Shown here: in pieces, positions 55,206 through 64,000 of the stretch
How the letters are laid out: every line of letters begins with the position of its first letter
How positions within the stretch are numbered: the first letter of the stretch is position 1
Assembly (NCBI GenBank): GCA_016713325.1
Contig: JADJPJ010000011.1
Location: forward strand, 248,001-312,000
DNA length: 64,000 bases
Direction of reading: 5' to 3'
Source: Candidatus Flexifilum affinis
Lineage (GTDB): Bacteria > Chloroflexota > Anaerolineae > Aggregatilineales > Phototrophicaceae
Program-made: the position numbers and the translations under genes
The notes under the pieces: model-generated
Databases searched by the model: none
What the model was told of the DNA's origin: nothing
The model's input: only the letters and a program-made list of their open reading frames with translations

Positions 55206-55763
55206 ATGGCTGAAGTCAAGATCACGGAAACGATTTATGTGCCAGACCGTCACGGGTGGCGCAGTTGGCTGGAGGAGCACCATCGCTCCAAGAAGGAGAT
55301 CTGGGTGATCTCCTACCGAAATGGGGTGGATCTGCCCAGCATCCCGTATCTGCATGCCGTCGAAGAGGCGCTGTGCTTTGGCTGGATCGATGGCATCGCC
55401 AAGACAATGGACGTCGAACGCAGGGTGCAGCGTTTCACGCCTCGTCGCAGGGGCGGTCACTGGACGGAACTCAACAAGGAACGGGCGCGGCGGCTGATCG
55501 CGCAGGGCAAGATGACCGAGGCCGGCTACGCCACGCTGCCGGATCTCAATGTCGAGAATTTTGTGATCCCTCCCGACATTCTGGCCGCACTCCAGGCGGA
55601 CCCGGTGGTCTGGGCGAACTTTCAGAACTTCCCGCCGCTGTACCAGCGCATCCGTGTCAGTTTCATCGACGAAGTGCGCAAGCAGCCGGCGGAGTTCCAG
55701 AAGCGCCTGTCCAACTTCCTCAACAAGACGCGTGAGAACAAGACGTACGGCGTGATGGAGTAG
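55206..55763 (+). CDS. YdeI/OmdA-family protein
   Basis: Protein of 185 aa with VEEALCFGWIDGIAKTMD and RFTPRRRGGHWTELNKERARRL (RFTPRRRGGHW, TELNKERARRL), both typical of the YdeI or bacteriocin-protection OmpD-associated family. The C-terminal part WANFQNFPPLYQR, RLSNFLNKTRENK is the second half of the family. Molecular role unknown; no secretion signal. It follows the S9 peptidase by 6 bp. Confidence 0.87.
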   Translation: MAEVKITETIYVPDRHGWRSWLEEHHRSKKEIWVISYRNGVDLPSIPYLHAVEEALCFGWIDGIAKTMDVERRVQRFTPRRRGGHWTELNKERARRLIAQGKMTEAGYATLPDLNVENFVIPPDILAALQADPVVWANFQNFPPLYQRIRVSFIDEVRKQPAEFQKRLSNFLNKTRENKTYGVME

Positions 55764-55853
55764 GGAATACCTGCTTCGCCAACATGAGGTAGTGATAGGT
55801 TCGAGACCGATCGACCGACGTCGGACTTGACGGTTCTTCGTTAGTGCTCTACG

Positions 55854-55873
55854 ATGAATGAACGTTCATTCAT
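55854..55873. promoter_or_regulatory. 20-bp perfect palindrome, likely TetR operator
   Basis: ATGAATGAACGTTCATTCAT is fully self-complementary and lies 33 bp before the TetR ATG. The TGAATGAACGTTCATTCA core is a known pattern for operators of TetR regulators of the FadR/AcrR-like kind. A partial half-site GTTCAT recurs at 55884-55893. Confidence 0.8.
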
Positions 55874-55906
55874 TACATTGAGCAGCCGTTCATCACGGGA
55901 CACAAC

Positions 55907-56518
55907 ATGAAAGATCCTGTTCAGGAGCAGCTCGTCGCGACGAGGCGCAAACAGATCCTCGATGCCGCGGCCAGGGTTTTCGCGGAAAAAGGTTTCCACC
56001 CGGCGACGATCAAGGACATCGCCAGAGAGGCCGGTATCGCCGACGGCACCATCTACAACTACTTCGAGAATAAGACCGCACTGCTGCTCGGCATCTTCGA
56101 TCTGATGCGAGAAGCGGCCCTGCGCGATTTCGAGCCGGCTGCGCTTGCCGAGGATGACGTCCGCGGCTTCCTGACCGCTTATCTGCGTCAGCCGCTGATG
56201 GGGATGCAGGGCGACAACCTCGAACTGTTCCGCATCATCATCTCGGAAATGATGGTCAACAAAGAGATCCGCGACATGTATGCGCAGCGCATTCTGGAAC
56301 CGACCCTCGCGATGGCGGAACCTCTGTTTGAGCGTTGGGTGGCGCAGGGCCGCATCCGTCCGGTGGACGTTCCGCTCCTGCTGCGCGCCATCTCCGGCAT
56401 GGTGATGGGACTGCTGATGGAGCAGGCCCTCGGCGATGCGCCGTTGGCGTCGCGCTGGGAGGGGCTGCCCGACATCCTTGCCGACCTGATCCTGAACGGT
56501 ATCGGAGCCGACTCATGA
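55907..56518 (+). CDS. TetR-family transcriptional regulator
   Basis: Repressor of 203 aa. The helix-turn-helix is clear: [20 protein letters not shown], then [22 protein letters not shown]. The C-terminal domain is helical and of the AcrR/FadR-like kind; ligand unknown. A perfect 20-bp palindrome in its promoter supports autoregulation, and its stop overlaps the glycosyltransferase start by 4 bp, so it controls that gene directly. Confidence 0.94.
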   Translation: MKDPVQEQLVATRRKQILDAAARVFAEKGFHPATIKDIAREAGIADGTIYNYFENKTALLLGIFDLMREAALRDFEPAALAEDDVRGFLTAYLRQPLMGMQGDNLELFRIIISEMMVNKEIRDMYAQRILEPTLAMAEPLFERWVAQGRIRPVDVPLLLRAISGMVMGLLMEQALGDAPLASRWEGLPDILADLILNGIGADS

Positions 56519-57774
56519 CGATCGTGATCGCTGCCTCGGGCACGCGCGGCGATGTGCAGCCTTATGTCGCTCTGGGGAAGGGATTGAAGGCGGACGGCCA
56601 TCCCGTAGCCGTCCTGACCACCGACGATTTCGTCGGTCTGGTGCAGGGGGCAGGGCTGGAGTTCCGGTCGATGGGGGAGAGTATCGAGCAATTGCTCCAG
56701 ACCCCAGAGTGGCGGCAGACCGTCGAGCGTGGCAACGTTATCGCGCTGTTCTCGCGCATGAACGCGGAGATGAAGCGGCGGGCGCAGTACCTGGCCGAAC
56801 GCATGCCGGCGCTCTACGAAGGGGCGTCGCTGGTGATCGCCGGTCTGAGCGGCCTGGGCGGCGCCTTCTCGATCGCCGAGAAACTGGGCGTGCCGGTCAT
56901 CCAGGCCTATCTGCTGCCGATCGCGCCCACCAGCGACTACGCCAGTCCGATCGCGCCGGCCGCTTCGCTTGGCCCTGCGCTCAATTGGCTGTCGTTCGTG
57001 GCCATGCGCCAGCTCCTGTGGCAGAGCACCCGATCGGCCGATGTGGCGGTGCGGCGCGAACTGGGCATGCCGCGCGCGTCGCTCTGGGGGCCTTACGGTC
57101 GTCTGAAGCAGCAGAAGGTTCCCGCGCTGTACGGCTACAGTCGGCATCTGGTGCCGTCGCCGGCCGACGTTAAAGGCCTTCATGACGTGACCGGCTTCTG
57201 GGTGCTCGATCCACCGGACGACTGGACGCCACCCGCCGATCTGGTCGAGTTTTTGCGCGCCGGTCCGCCGCCGGTCTACATTGGCTTTGGCAGCATGGGC
57301 AGCCGGGACCCGGAGGAGACAGCGCGGCTGACGCTCAAGGCGCTGGAACTCTCCGGCCAGCGCGGCGTACTGGCTTCAGGGTGGGGCGGTATGAGTGGAG
57401 CCGATCTGCCGGACACCGTTCACATGATCACGTCCCTTCCGCATACGTGGCTCTTCCCACAGATGGCGGCAGTGGTGCATCACGGCGGTGTGGGGACGAC
57501 CGCGGCCGGGGTGCGCGCGGGAGTGCCGTCGATCATCACGCCGTTCATGGCCGACCAGCCGTTCTGGGGACGACGGGTGGCCGCGCTTGGCGCGGGGCCT
57601 GCGCCGATCCCTCGCAAACGGCTCACCCCGGAGACACTGGCGCGGGCGATCACCCAGGCCGTGACCGATCAGCCGATGCGCGAGAGGGCCGCCGACCTGG
57701 GTGAAAAAGTCCGTTCCGAAGGAGGAGTTGCGCAGGCGGTGGCGCTCATCCAGCAGTGGGAGTCGAGACGATAG
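56515..57774 (+). CDS. GT1-family glycosyltransferase (sterol/macrolide glucosyltransferase type)
   Basis: Soluble GT-B enzyme of 419 aa. [20 protein letters not shown] opens the N-terminal domain of UGT/MGT-like enzymes, and [20 protein letters not shown] with [13 protein letters not shown] is the donor-binding signature. These enzymes move glucose from UDP-glucose to lipids, macrolides or other small hydrophobic acceptors. The ATG overlaps the TetR stop. A role in detoxification or membrane lipid glycosylation is possible, but the acceptor is unknown. Confidence 0.9.
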   Translation: MTIVIAASGTRGDVQPYVALGKGLKADGHPVAVLTTDDFVGLVQGAGLEFRSMGESIEQLLQTPEWRQTVERGNVIALFSRMNAEMKRRAQYLAERMPALYEGASLVIAGLSGLGGAFSIAEKLGVPVIQAYLLPIAPTSDYASPIAPAASLGPALNWLSFVAMRQLLWQSTRSADVAVRRELGMPRASLWGPYGRLKQQKVPALYGYSRHLVPSPADVKGLHDVTGFWVLDPPDDWTPPADLVEFLRAGPPPVYIGFGSMGSRDPEETARLTLKALELSGQRGVLASGWGGMSGADLPDTVHMITSLPHTWLFPQMAAVVHHGGVGTTAAGVRAGVPSIITPFMADQPFWGRRVAALGAGPAPIPRKRLTPETLARAITQAVTDQPMRERAADLGEKVRSEGGVAQAVALIQQWESRR

Positions 57775-59263
57775 CCGTTCCTCCAGCTAGTGACTCGCGG
57801 CGGAAGGCGAGGATCTCTTCCCGTCCGCGCGGCGTCAGCGCGACCAGCCCGTCACGAATGTCGACCCATCCCCGGCCGCGCAGGCGGTCGAGTTCGCGCG
57901 CCGCTCGTTGGGGAGTCCAGCGCAGATGACTGTGCAGGCGGGCGGGAGCCAGCTCATCGCCGGCCGCGGCCGTGCCCTCGTGGTTGAGCACATGACCGAG
58001 GAAGACCATGTCGCCAAAGCGGCGGCGCTGCTCCCATCGACGCAGCATGCCGGCCACGAGTCCGTAGCGGGGCGAGAACACCCAGGCGGCCACGAATAGG
58101 AGGAAGATGGTGAGCACCATCGACGCTGAGATCGATGAGTTCCAGGTGCTCGGCAGCGAGGTGCCAAGCAGACGGTTGATGGAGCCGAAGACACCGCCGA
58201 CGTCGATCACGCCGAATAGCCGGCCGCGCGCCAGATCGTAGCCGAAGCCCGCGCCGACCGCGCCGATGATCGGGCTGATCACCAGCATGTGGGACAGCCG
58301 ATCGGTCAGCAGATAGGCGGCAGCGGGTGGGATGATGAAGAAGGCGATCACCAGAATTGAGCCGACGGCGTTAAAGGCCCCGACGGCCACCAGGCTGACC
58401 ATGATCATCAGTGCGTAGTGCAGTGCTCCGGGCCGGAAACCGAGCGCATGAGCCAGCGCCGGGTCGAAGGTCGAGAGCTTCAGTTCCTTGTAGAAGACGA
58501 GGATGAAGATCCCGGTCAGCAGCGTCAGGATGCTCATCACGCCGAGCGATCGCGGGACGAAGACCAGCTCCGGTTCGCTGTCCACGAGCCCCGCCTGCCA
58601 GGCCTGGGCCGGCGGGTATGTCCCGCAGTTGCCGCAGGTTTCGGCGAACTCCGCACGGGCGTCACGCGGATTGATGTTCAACTCGGCACAGTTCGTGCAC
58701 TGGCGGGCGACCTCGGCGCGCGGGTCGTCCGGCGTGATCACCACAGTCTCGCAGTTGCTCAGGCAGATGCCGTCGGCGTCGGCCCAGGCCACGCCGATCT
58801 CGCCGACCATGACGGCATCGGTATCCAGGTGTACGTCGTCAACGAAGCGCGAGACCAGGATCACGGCGATGGCGAAGAGCAAGGGGAATGCCAGACCCAG
58901 GGCGGCATCCTGTTTGACCAACCCCGAGCGGAAGATCAGCTCGGTCAGGACGACGGTGGCCACCCCGGCGGCGGCGGCGCCCAGGATCAGCAGGGGCGAC
59001 GAGAGATCCGCTTCCATCCCCAGCAGGCCCGTCATGACCATGAAGGCGACGACGATGCCCAGCAGGACGGTGTGGCTGATGGCGTCGCTGGTGAGCGACA
59101 TGCCGCGCAGCAGCAGCAGCGACCCGAGGAGCGCGCCGCTCACGGCGATCAGTCCCCCCAGCAGCACCGCGACCGTCTGCGGGTCGCGCAGCAGAGTGTT
59201 CAGCGTTTCGGCGGGAATGACCCGCGTCAGCAGTTCGACCAGAAATTGTTCGAGCGGGATCAC
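57746..59263 (-). CDS. Mn/Zn/Fe ABC permease with Cys-rich insertion and C-terminal winged helix
   Basis: ABC-3 family permease of 505 aa, much longer than the usual 270-300. The membrane part (30-400) has LRGMSLTSDAISHTVLLGIV and LDTDAVMVGEIGVAW. An insertion at about 160-230 carries three cysteine pairs, C167/C171, C189/C192 and C210/C213, with a 13-residue repeat (DPRAEVARQCTNC and DARAEFAETCGNC). After the last helix, residues 404-490 form a winged helix (LHSHLRWTPQRAARELDRLR, WVDIRDGLVALTPRGRE). It overlaps the other permease by 4 bp. Chlamydial YtgCR is a known permease-repressor fusion. Confidence 0.85.
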   Translation of the reverse strand: MIPLEQFLVELLTRVIPAETLNTLLRDPQTVAVLLGGLIAVSGALLGSLLLLRGMSLTSDAISHTVLLGIVVAFMVMTGLLGMEADLSSPLLILGAAAAGVATVVLTELIFRSGLVKQDAALGLAFPLLFAIAVILVSRFVDDVHLDTDAVMVGEIGVAWADADGICLSNCETVVITPDDPRAEVARQCTNCAELNINPRDARAEFAETCGNCGTYPPAQAWQAGLVDSEPELVFVPRSLGVMSILTLLTGIFILVFYKELKLSTFDPALAHALGFRPGALHYALMIMVSLVAVGAFNAVGSILVIAFFIIPPAAAYLLTDRLSHMLVISPIIGAVGAGFGYDLARGRLFGVIDVGGVFGSINRLLGTSLPSTWNSSISASMVLTIFLLFVAAWVFSPRYGLVAGMLRRWEQRRRFGDMVFLGHVLNHEGTAAAGDELAPARLHSHLRWTPQRAARELDRLRGRGWVDIRDGLVALTPRGREEILAFRRESLAGGTAIVSTPTAG

Positions 59264-60273
59264 GACTCAGCGCTCCTTTCAGACAGGTTGGAGCGGTCGG
59301 TGCGCGCTTTGAGACGCGCCCACACCAGACCGCGGCCTGGCGCGAAGGCGATGGACAGGGCAACCAGCAGCGCGGCTACGACGATGATCATTGGCCCGGT
59401 GGGGATGTCGCTCTCGATGCCGCTGATGACGGCGCCGACCCCGCCGGAGAAAGCGCCGAACACAGCGGCCAGCACCAGCATCTGATCGAGCCGGTGAGTC
59501 CACTGCCGCGCGGCGATGCCGGGCGCGATCAGCAGGCCGACCATCAGAATCACGCCGGCCACTTGCAGGCCGAGCACGACGGCGGCGACGATGAGCGTCG
59601 AGAGCAGCGCCGACAGCGTTCGGACGCGGAATCCGTTGGCCTGGGCAAAGCCCAGATCGAAGGTGATGAGTTTAAATTCCTTCCAGAACAGCAGCAGCAC
59701 GATCAGCGCGACGATGCCGAAACCGGCGATGCGGCGCACATCGGCCTCGACCATGGTGGCGGCCTGACCGAAGATGAAGTTATCCAGACCGGCCTGGCTG
59801 GCATCCGGGATCGACTGGATGTAGGTGAGCAGCGCGATTCCCGCGGCGAACCAGGCAGCCAGCACGATTCCCAGGGCGGTATCCTGTTTGATGCGGGTGG
59901 TGCGAGTGAGCGCGGTGACAAACTGCACGCCGAGCCAACTGGCGATTCCCGCGCCGATCAGCAGGGCGCCCATGTCGCGGCCGGCCAGCAGAAAGGCAAT
60001 GCCGACGCCGGGCAGCGCCGCATGGGACAGCGCGTCACCGACCAGGCTTTCACGGCGCAGGACGGCGAAACTGCCCAGCACGCCGGCGACGACGCCGAGC
60101 AGCGCGCCGCCGAGCGCAACAGTCCGCAGGGTGTAGTCGTAATTCACGCCCCAGGCCCACTGGCTGAACGGGACGAAGAGCATTCCCGCCAGCGCCAGCG
60201 CGCCGATCAGCAGCCAGACCCTGCGATCCTGGGCCGTCATGGAGCGATTGGGTGTTTTGACGAGTGTCATCAT
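59260..60273 (-). CDS. Mn/Zn/Fe ABC permease
   Basis: ABC-3 permease of 337 aa from the first of two ATG codons at 60273, with an AGGA site upstream. The family motif LRRESLVGDALSHAALPGVGI and LDNFIFGQAATM are visible, with about eight helices. It should form a heterodimer with the longer permease that follows. The frame further upstream overlaps the ATPase gene and is not real. Confidence 0.9.
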   Translation of the reverse strand: MMTLVKTPNRSMTAQDRRVWLLIGALALAGMLFVPFSQWAWGVNYDYTLRTVALGGALLGVVAGVLGSFAVLRRESLVGDALSHAALPGVGIAFLLAGRDMGALLIGAGIASWLGVQFVTALTRTTRIKQDTALGIVLAAWFAAGIALLTYIQSIPDASQAGLDNFIFGQAATMVEADVRRIAGFGIVALIVLLLFWKEFKLITFDLGFAQANGFRVRTLSALLSTLIVAAVVLGLQVAGVILMVGLLIAPGIAARQWTHRLDQMLVLAAVFGAFSGGVGAVISGIESDIPTGPMIIVVAALLVALSIAFAPGRGLVWARLKARTDRSNLSERSAES

Positions 60274-60340
60274 GGGTGTTCCTCTTGCCTGTTCGCATGC
60301 CCCACGCCCACATTCTCGTGCAGGCGCAGGGCCGTAGGAC

Positions 60341-61129
60341 TCAGTCGCCAACGGCCTCGCCGAAGCTCGCCAGCTTGCCGACTTTTTCGGCAACGCTGAT
60401 GCGGCCGCCATAGGTCTGGCGCAGCAGTTCGGGCGTGAACACGTCGTGCACCGGCCCGCTCGCGATGACCTCGACGTTGAGCAGGGTGACCCAGTCAAAG
60501 TAGTCGTCGACGGTCGCCAGGTCGTGGTGGACGACGATGACCGTTTTGCCACGCGTCCGCAGTTCGCGCAGGATGTTGACGATGGCGCGCTCAGTGACGG
60601 CGTCGACGGCGGCGAAGGGCTCATCCATGAAGTAGATGCGCGCATCCTGCACCAGAGCGCGGGCCAGGAAGGTGCGCTGCTGCTGCCCGCCGGAGAGCTG
60701 GCTGATCTGCCGGCCTGCGAAGTCACTCAAGCCGACCTGCTCCAGTGCGTGCAGCGCCAGTTCGCGTTCGCGTTTGCCGGGGCGGCGGAACCACCCCAGC
60801 TTGCCATACAGGCCCATCGTGACCACATCCAGGACGGAGGTCGGGAAGTCCCAGTCGACGCTGCCGCGCTGTGGGACGTAGCCGACCAGATCGCGCGCCT
60901 GCTCGTAGGATTTTCCGTAGAAGAGCACTTCTCCGGCGGCGCGTGGAATCAGGTTGAGGGCGGCTTTGATCAGCGTGCTCTTGCCCGCCCCGTTCGGCCC
61001 GACGACGCCCAGGAGGACGCCTTCCGGCACTTCAAGATCGACATCCCAGATGGCGGGTTTATCCTGATAGGCGACAGTCAGGTCATGAACGGAGAGGGCC
61101 GACGTTTTGGCGGTAAGGTGGCTGGTCAT
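60341..61129 (-). CDS. Mn/Zn/Fe ABC importer ATPase (ZnuC/MntB type)
   Basis: ATPase of 262 aa with Walker [10 protein letters not shown], signature [16 protein letters not shown] and Walker [14 protein letters not shown]. The [18 protein letters not shown] motif after the Q-loop is typical of the manganese/zinc group. It lies 9 bp downstream of the binding-protein gene and 67 bp before the first permease. Confidence 0.94.
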   Translation of the reverse strand: MTSHLTAKTSALSVHDLTVAYQDKPAIWDVDLEVPEGVLLGVVGPNGAGKSTLIKAALNLIPRAAGEVLFYGKSYEQARDLVGYVPQRGSVDWDFPTSVLDVVTMGLYGKLGWFRRPGKRERELALHALEQVGLSDFAGRQISQLSGGQQQRTFLARALVQDARIYFMDEPFAAVDAVTERAIVNILRELRTRGKTVIVVHHDLATVDDYFDWVTLLNVEVIASGPVHDVFTPELLRQTYGGRISVAEKVGKLASFGEAVGD

Positions 61130-61138
61130 GGCAGGATC

Positions 61139-62167
61139 CTATTCGCATTCCACATTCAGAAGATCGGCCGGCGGTTCTGGCTGAACGGACGCATCCCATT
61201 CCGGGAGGGTGAGATCCACGCCAGCGCACTGAAAGGACTGAAGCACGGTGTAGACGTTGCTGGCCAGCATACCTGTGTAGGTTCCGGCGAATGCGCCGGG
61301 GACGCCCATCGCGTCCGAGTACAGTTCGCGCACGCCGCGCTGCACGGTGCCGCCGGCGGCCCGCACGCCCTCCTGCACGGCGTTGATAGTCGCCGGCGAG
61401 ACGCTGCTTTCGACGAACAAGACCGGAATGCCGCTGTCGATGACCGTGTCGATCACGGCCTGTACGTCTCCTACGCCGGCTTCATCGGCCGTGCTGATGC
61501 CCTGGATGGAGGTCATCTGCCAGCCAAAGGCTGCGCCGAAATACTGAAAAGCGTCATGAGAAGTGACGAGATAGCGCTGCGCTTCCGGCACGCTGGTCAT
61601 GCCCGCTTCCGCCCAGGCGAACAGAGCCTGAAGCTGGGCGATATACGCGTCGGCGTTGGCCTGATAAATCTCGGCGTTGGCCGGATCGAGATGCGCCAGT
61701 TCCTCTGCCAGCGCCTGGGCCGACAGCTCCCAGTTGCGCGGGTCGAACCAGAAATGGGGGTCATCGACATCGGTCAGCTCTGCGGACAGGGTGAAGCCGC
61801 CGATGACGAAGCCGGCATCCTTAACGGGTTTGGAAACGGCAAACGTGATGATGCCGCGCTGACCCAGCGCCTCGAACACCGTATCGAACTGGCCCTCCAG
61901 GTGCAGGCCGCTGTACACCACCATGTCGGCATCGCTCATTGCGGCAATGTCCGCTTCTGTCGGCTTGTAGAGGTGTGGGTCGACGCCCGCTCCCATCAGC
62001 CCGGTAATCTGAATGCCCTCGACGCCTGCCGTGAGAATGGTGGCGAGATCGGCGGCCTGGGTAGTGGTCGCAACGATGTTGAGTTGCGCATCCTGTGCGG
62101 ATGCTTCCGGAACCACGATTGCGAAGAGAAAAAGCGCCGAAATAAGCAGCGCTCGAAGACTGGTCAT
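61139..62167 (-). CDS. Mn/Zn/Fe-binding substrate-binding protein (ZnuA/TroA type)
   Basis: Secreted cluster A-1 binding protein of 342 aa. A signal peptide ends at EASAQDA. Metal ligands are placed as in TroA/MntA: H65 (GVDPHLYKPTEAD), H138 (DDPHFWFDPRN), H204 (TSHDAF) and an acidic residue in ELYSDAMG near 288. A long His-rich loop as in many zinc ZnuA is absent, which fits manganese or iron somewhat better. A GGAGG site is 9 bp before the ATG. It heads the four-gene importer. Confidence 0.93.
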   Translation of the reverse strand: MTSLRALLISALFLFAIVVPEASAQDAQLNIVATTTQAADLATILTAGVEGIQITGLMGAGVDPHLYKPTEADIAAMSDADMVVYSGLHLEGQFDTVFEALGQRGIITFAVSKPVKDAGFVIGGFTLSAELTDVDDPHFWFDPRNWELSAQALAEELAHLDPANAEIYQANADAYIAQLQALFAWAEAGMTSVPEAQRYLVTSHDAFQYFGAAFGWQMTSIQGISTADEAGVGDVQAVIDTVIDSGIPVLFVESSVSPATINAVQEGVRAAGGTVQRGVRELYSDAMGVPGAFAGTYTGMLASNVYTVLQSFQCAGVDLTLPEWDASVQPEPPADLLNVECE

Positions 62168-62222
62168 GAGGGAAGACCTCCAGTGGCAAATTGTCGGTTG
62201 CCTGCATTGCGGTCGAAATATG

Positions 62223-62242
62223 AATTTAGTCTAGTCTAAATT
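62223..62242. promoter_or_regulatory. DtxR/MntR-type operator upstream of the metal importer
   Basis: AATTTAGTCTAGTCTAAATT is an inverted repeat, AATTTAG-N6-CTAAATT, close to the TTAGGnTAGnCTAA pattern of DtxR-family sites. It covers the -10 box (TAGACT, minus strand, 62228-62233) of a promoter whose -35 is TTGCCA at 62251-62256, spacing 17. A metal-bound repressor here would shut off the importer. Confidence 0.72.
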
Positions 62243-62256
62243 TGTGATTTTGGCAA
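62228..62256 (-). promoter_or_regulatory. Promoter of the metal importer operon
   Basis: TTGCCA and TAGACT, 17 bases apart on the minus strand, lie 61 bp before the binding-protein ATG. The -10 box is buried in the DtxR-type palindrome. Confidence 0.55.
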
Positions 62257-62371
62257 GGGGCCAGTTTCTGAGGCGTTGGAATGGAATAATTAATATGAAC
62301 TCCTAATTTTTAGGGGGATGTGCAGCGTGAGATCGACTATGATAGCTAAGTAATGTACAAGGAGTTGTTAC

Positions 62372-64000
62372 ATGGCAGTGCAAAATCCCACGACTGCGAC
62401 TCGGTCGCAGGCGTTGCCTTACCGTGGGCTGACGCCGGAGCAAGTGACCAGAAGCCGAGAACAATACGGCGCTAACGTCCTTACCCCTCCCAAACGTGAC
62501 CCCTGGTGGAAGCTCTACCTTCAGAAATTTGAAGACCCCGTCATCCGCATCCTGATGATCGCCGCAGCCATCACCATTCTGGTAGGCTTGGTGGACGGTC
62601 ATTATGCGGAAGGTGTTGGAATCGTCATCGCGATTCTTCTGGCGACGACCCTTGGATTCTTCAATGAGTTCCGGGCGCGGCGAGAGTTCGACGTGCTCAA
62701 TCGGGTCAGCGACGACAACCCGACCAAGGTGCTCCGCGATGGGGTGTACCTGGTGATCCCCCGACGCGACCTGGTGGTCGGCGACATCCTGCTGCTGGAG
62801 GCCGGCGACGAAGTCCCGGCCGATGGACGTGTTCGTGAGGCCGTCTCGCTTGAAGTCAATGAATCGGTTTTGACGGGCGAGTCGATGCCTGTGCGTAAGC
62901 AGGCGAACGCCCAGGCACGCCTGCTGGACAACGAAGTTGACCTCGGAATGTTCAGCGAGGAGCGTGTCTTTCGCAGCACCCTGATCGTCGACGGCCGTGG
63001 GACCGTTGAGGTGCAGGCCGTGGGCGACGGCACCAAGATCGGCGAGATCGCCCGCGATGCCATTTCCGACACCGGCGAAGTCACACCCCTGAATGCTCAA
63101 CTCGACCGGCTAAGCAAGTTGATCGGCGTGGTTGGCTTCAGCGTGGCGCTGCTGACCTATGTCGCCCTGGTTGTGCGCGGCGCATCGGTGGGGGAGATTG
63201 CCCTCAGCGCCGGAAACTGGTTGTTCGTCGGCGTGGCGAGCGCCGCTGTGCTGGTGGCGATGAGCCGTGTCTGGTTGCCGATTGTGGAAGATGCTTTCGA
63301 CCTCCTCGGGCGCGAACTGAGACTGCCCCTTTGGATGGGCGATTCGAGCGGCCGCGCATGGCTGCTGTCGTTTGTCACGGGCGCGCTGATCTTCATCGTC
63401 GGCGCTGTTGTCCTCATCCTGCTGGGTGTGATTCCGGCGGATGTGTCCAACTGGTTGCCTAACGGCGCGGGTACCGCCCTGCTGCGCTTTTTCATGGTCG
63501 CCGTGACGATCATCGTCGTAGCGGTGCCGGAAGGCCTGCCGATGAGCGTCACGCTCAGCTTGGCATACAGCATGCGCCGTATGACGGCCGCCAATAACCT
63601 GGTGCGGCAGATGCATGCGACAGAGACAGTTGGCGCGGCCACGGTGATCTGCTCCGACAAGACCGGCACCCTGACGCTCAATCAGATGCGCGTCGTCGAC
63701 ATTCGGTTCCCGTATCTCGACGAAGATCCGTCGCCAAAGGCCTGGGGGCTGCTATATGAGAGTATTGCCGCCGACACCACGGCCAATCTCAGCCGCGCGG
63801 CGGGCAAACCGACGGAAATGATCGGCGACAGCACCGAGGGCGCGCTGCTCCTTTGGATGGAGCAACGTGCCGAGGATTACATCGCCCACCGCGCCGGTTT
63901 CAAGGTCGATATGCAGCTTACTTTCTCGGCCGAGCGCAAGTATATGGGAACCCTGGGTCTCTCCAACGTGATTGGCTGGACGCTGCTGCACGTCAAGGGT
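62372..64000 (+). CDS. Ca2+-type P-type ATPase (PMCA-like), 3' partial
   Basis: Cation pump running off the window end (543 codons seen). An AAGGAG site is 7 bp before the ATG. After an N-terminal cation-ATPase segment (YRGLTPEQVTRSREQYGANV) come the actuator motif NESVLTGESMPV, the M4 motif VPEGLPMSVTLSLAYSMRRM, and the phosphorylation site CSDKTGTLT with D429. The VPEGLP-SVTLSLAYSM wording fits PMCA-type (P2B) calcium pumps. Compared with typical members there is extra hydrophobic sequence between M3 and M4 (about residues 270-375). It diverges from the metal importer across 204 bp. Confidence 0.92.
   Translation, partial: MAVQNPTTATRSQALPYRGLTPEQVTRSREQYGANVLTPPKRDPWWKLYLQKFEDPVIRILMIAAAITILVGLVDGHYAEGVGIVIAILLATTLGFFNEFRARREFDVLNRVSDDNPTKVLRDGVYLVIPRRDLVVGDILLLEAGDEVPADGRVREAVSLEVNESVLTGESMPVRKQANAQARLLDNEVDLGMFSEERVFRSTLIVDGRGTVEVQAVGDGTKIGEIARDAISDTGEVTPLNAQLDRLSKLIGVVGFSVALLTYVALVVRGASVGEIALSAGNWLFVGVASAAVLVAMSRVWLPIVEDAFDLLGRELRLPLWMGDSSGRAWLLSFVTGALIFIVGAVVLILLGVIPADVSNWLPNGAGTALLRFFMVAVTIIVVAVPEGLPMSVTLSLAYSMRRMTAANNLVRQMHATETVGAATVICSDKTGTLTLNQMRVVDIRFPYLDEDPSPKAWGLLYESIAADTTANLSRAAGKPTEMIGDSTEGALLLWMEQRAEDYIAHRAGFKVDMQLTFSAERKYMGTLGLSNVIGWTLLHVKG

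Noticed and set aside
60446..62239. 597-residue plus-strand frame
   Set aside because: It is antisense to the metal importer ATPase and binding protein, both of which have clear family motifs.
1..64000. CRISPR array, prophage or insertion sequence
   Set aside because: No regularly spaced identical repeats, integrase, transposase, capsid or terminase text was seen on either strand.

Overview
The window looks like bacterial chromosome from a GC-rich Chloroflexota-type organism, probably Anaerolineae-like. This placement is inferred: lipoproteins with Thr/Pro-rich TETP-type repeats, a secreted M64 peptidase with dockerin-like repeats, several GH39-like secreted proteins, a sucrase/ferredoxin-like protein, a Uma2 gene, and a T-box in front of pheS. 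No phage, insertion sequence, CRISPR array or rRNA is visible. The only RNA gene found is tRNA-Asn.

Layout. 1-4.2 kb: sugar catabolism (5'-cut GH4 glycosidase, amidohydrolase, PfkB kinase, DeoR regulator). 4.2-13 kb: housekeeping and orphan genes (amidohydrolase-3, deaminase, DUF4258-like membrane protein, tRNA-Asn, sucrase/ferredoxin-like protein, quinone oxidoreductase, ABC exporter, PH-domain protein, RNase Z). 13-24.7 kb: envelope and carbohydrate region with a GT-C membrane protein, a CopD-like protein and four GH39-like proteins on the minus strand, one fused to a GH18-like domain; msrB, a Uma2 gene and a nucleotidyltransferase lie among them. 24.8-28.5 kb: PadR regulator plus a MacB/FtsX-type ABC system behind a promoter with two tandem palindromes. 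28.5-38.5 kb: enoyl-CoA hydratase, methyltransferase, two hydrolase-fold proteins without a nucleophile serine, the M64 peptidase, a secreted protein of unknown function and a repeat lipoprotein. 38.5-43.7 kb: T-box leader, pheS, an ASKHA-fold gene of unknown function, then pheT. 43.7-47.8 kb: ABC importer with a Tat-exported binding protein and a perfect 24-bp hairpin inside the operon. 48-55.8 kb: five-gene peptide importer, an S9 peptidase and a YdeI-like protein. 55.9-57.8 kb: TetR and a GT1 glycosyltransferase behind a 20-bp palindrome. 57.7-62.2 kb: Mn/Zn/Fe importer with a DtxR-type operator; one permease carries a Cys-rich repeat insertion and a C-terminal winged helix. 62.4 kb to the end: PMCA-type Ca2+ P-type ATPase, cut by the window.

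Four genes are interrupted by small frameshifts, three of them in 4-base homopolymers. This points either to residual base-calling errors or to recent decay. The observations most worth following are the metal permease fusion, the extra gene inside the T-box-controlled pheST operon, and the GH18/GH39-like secreted protein cluster.
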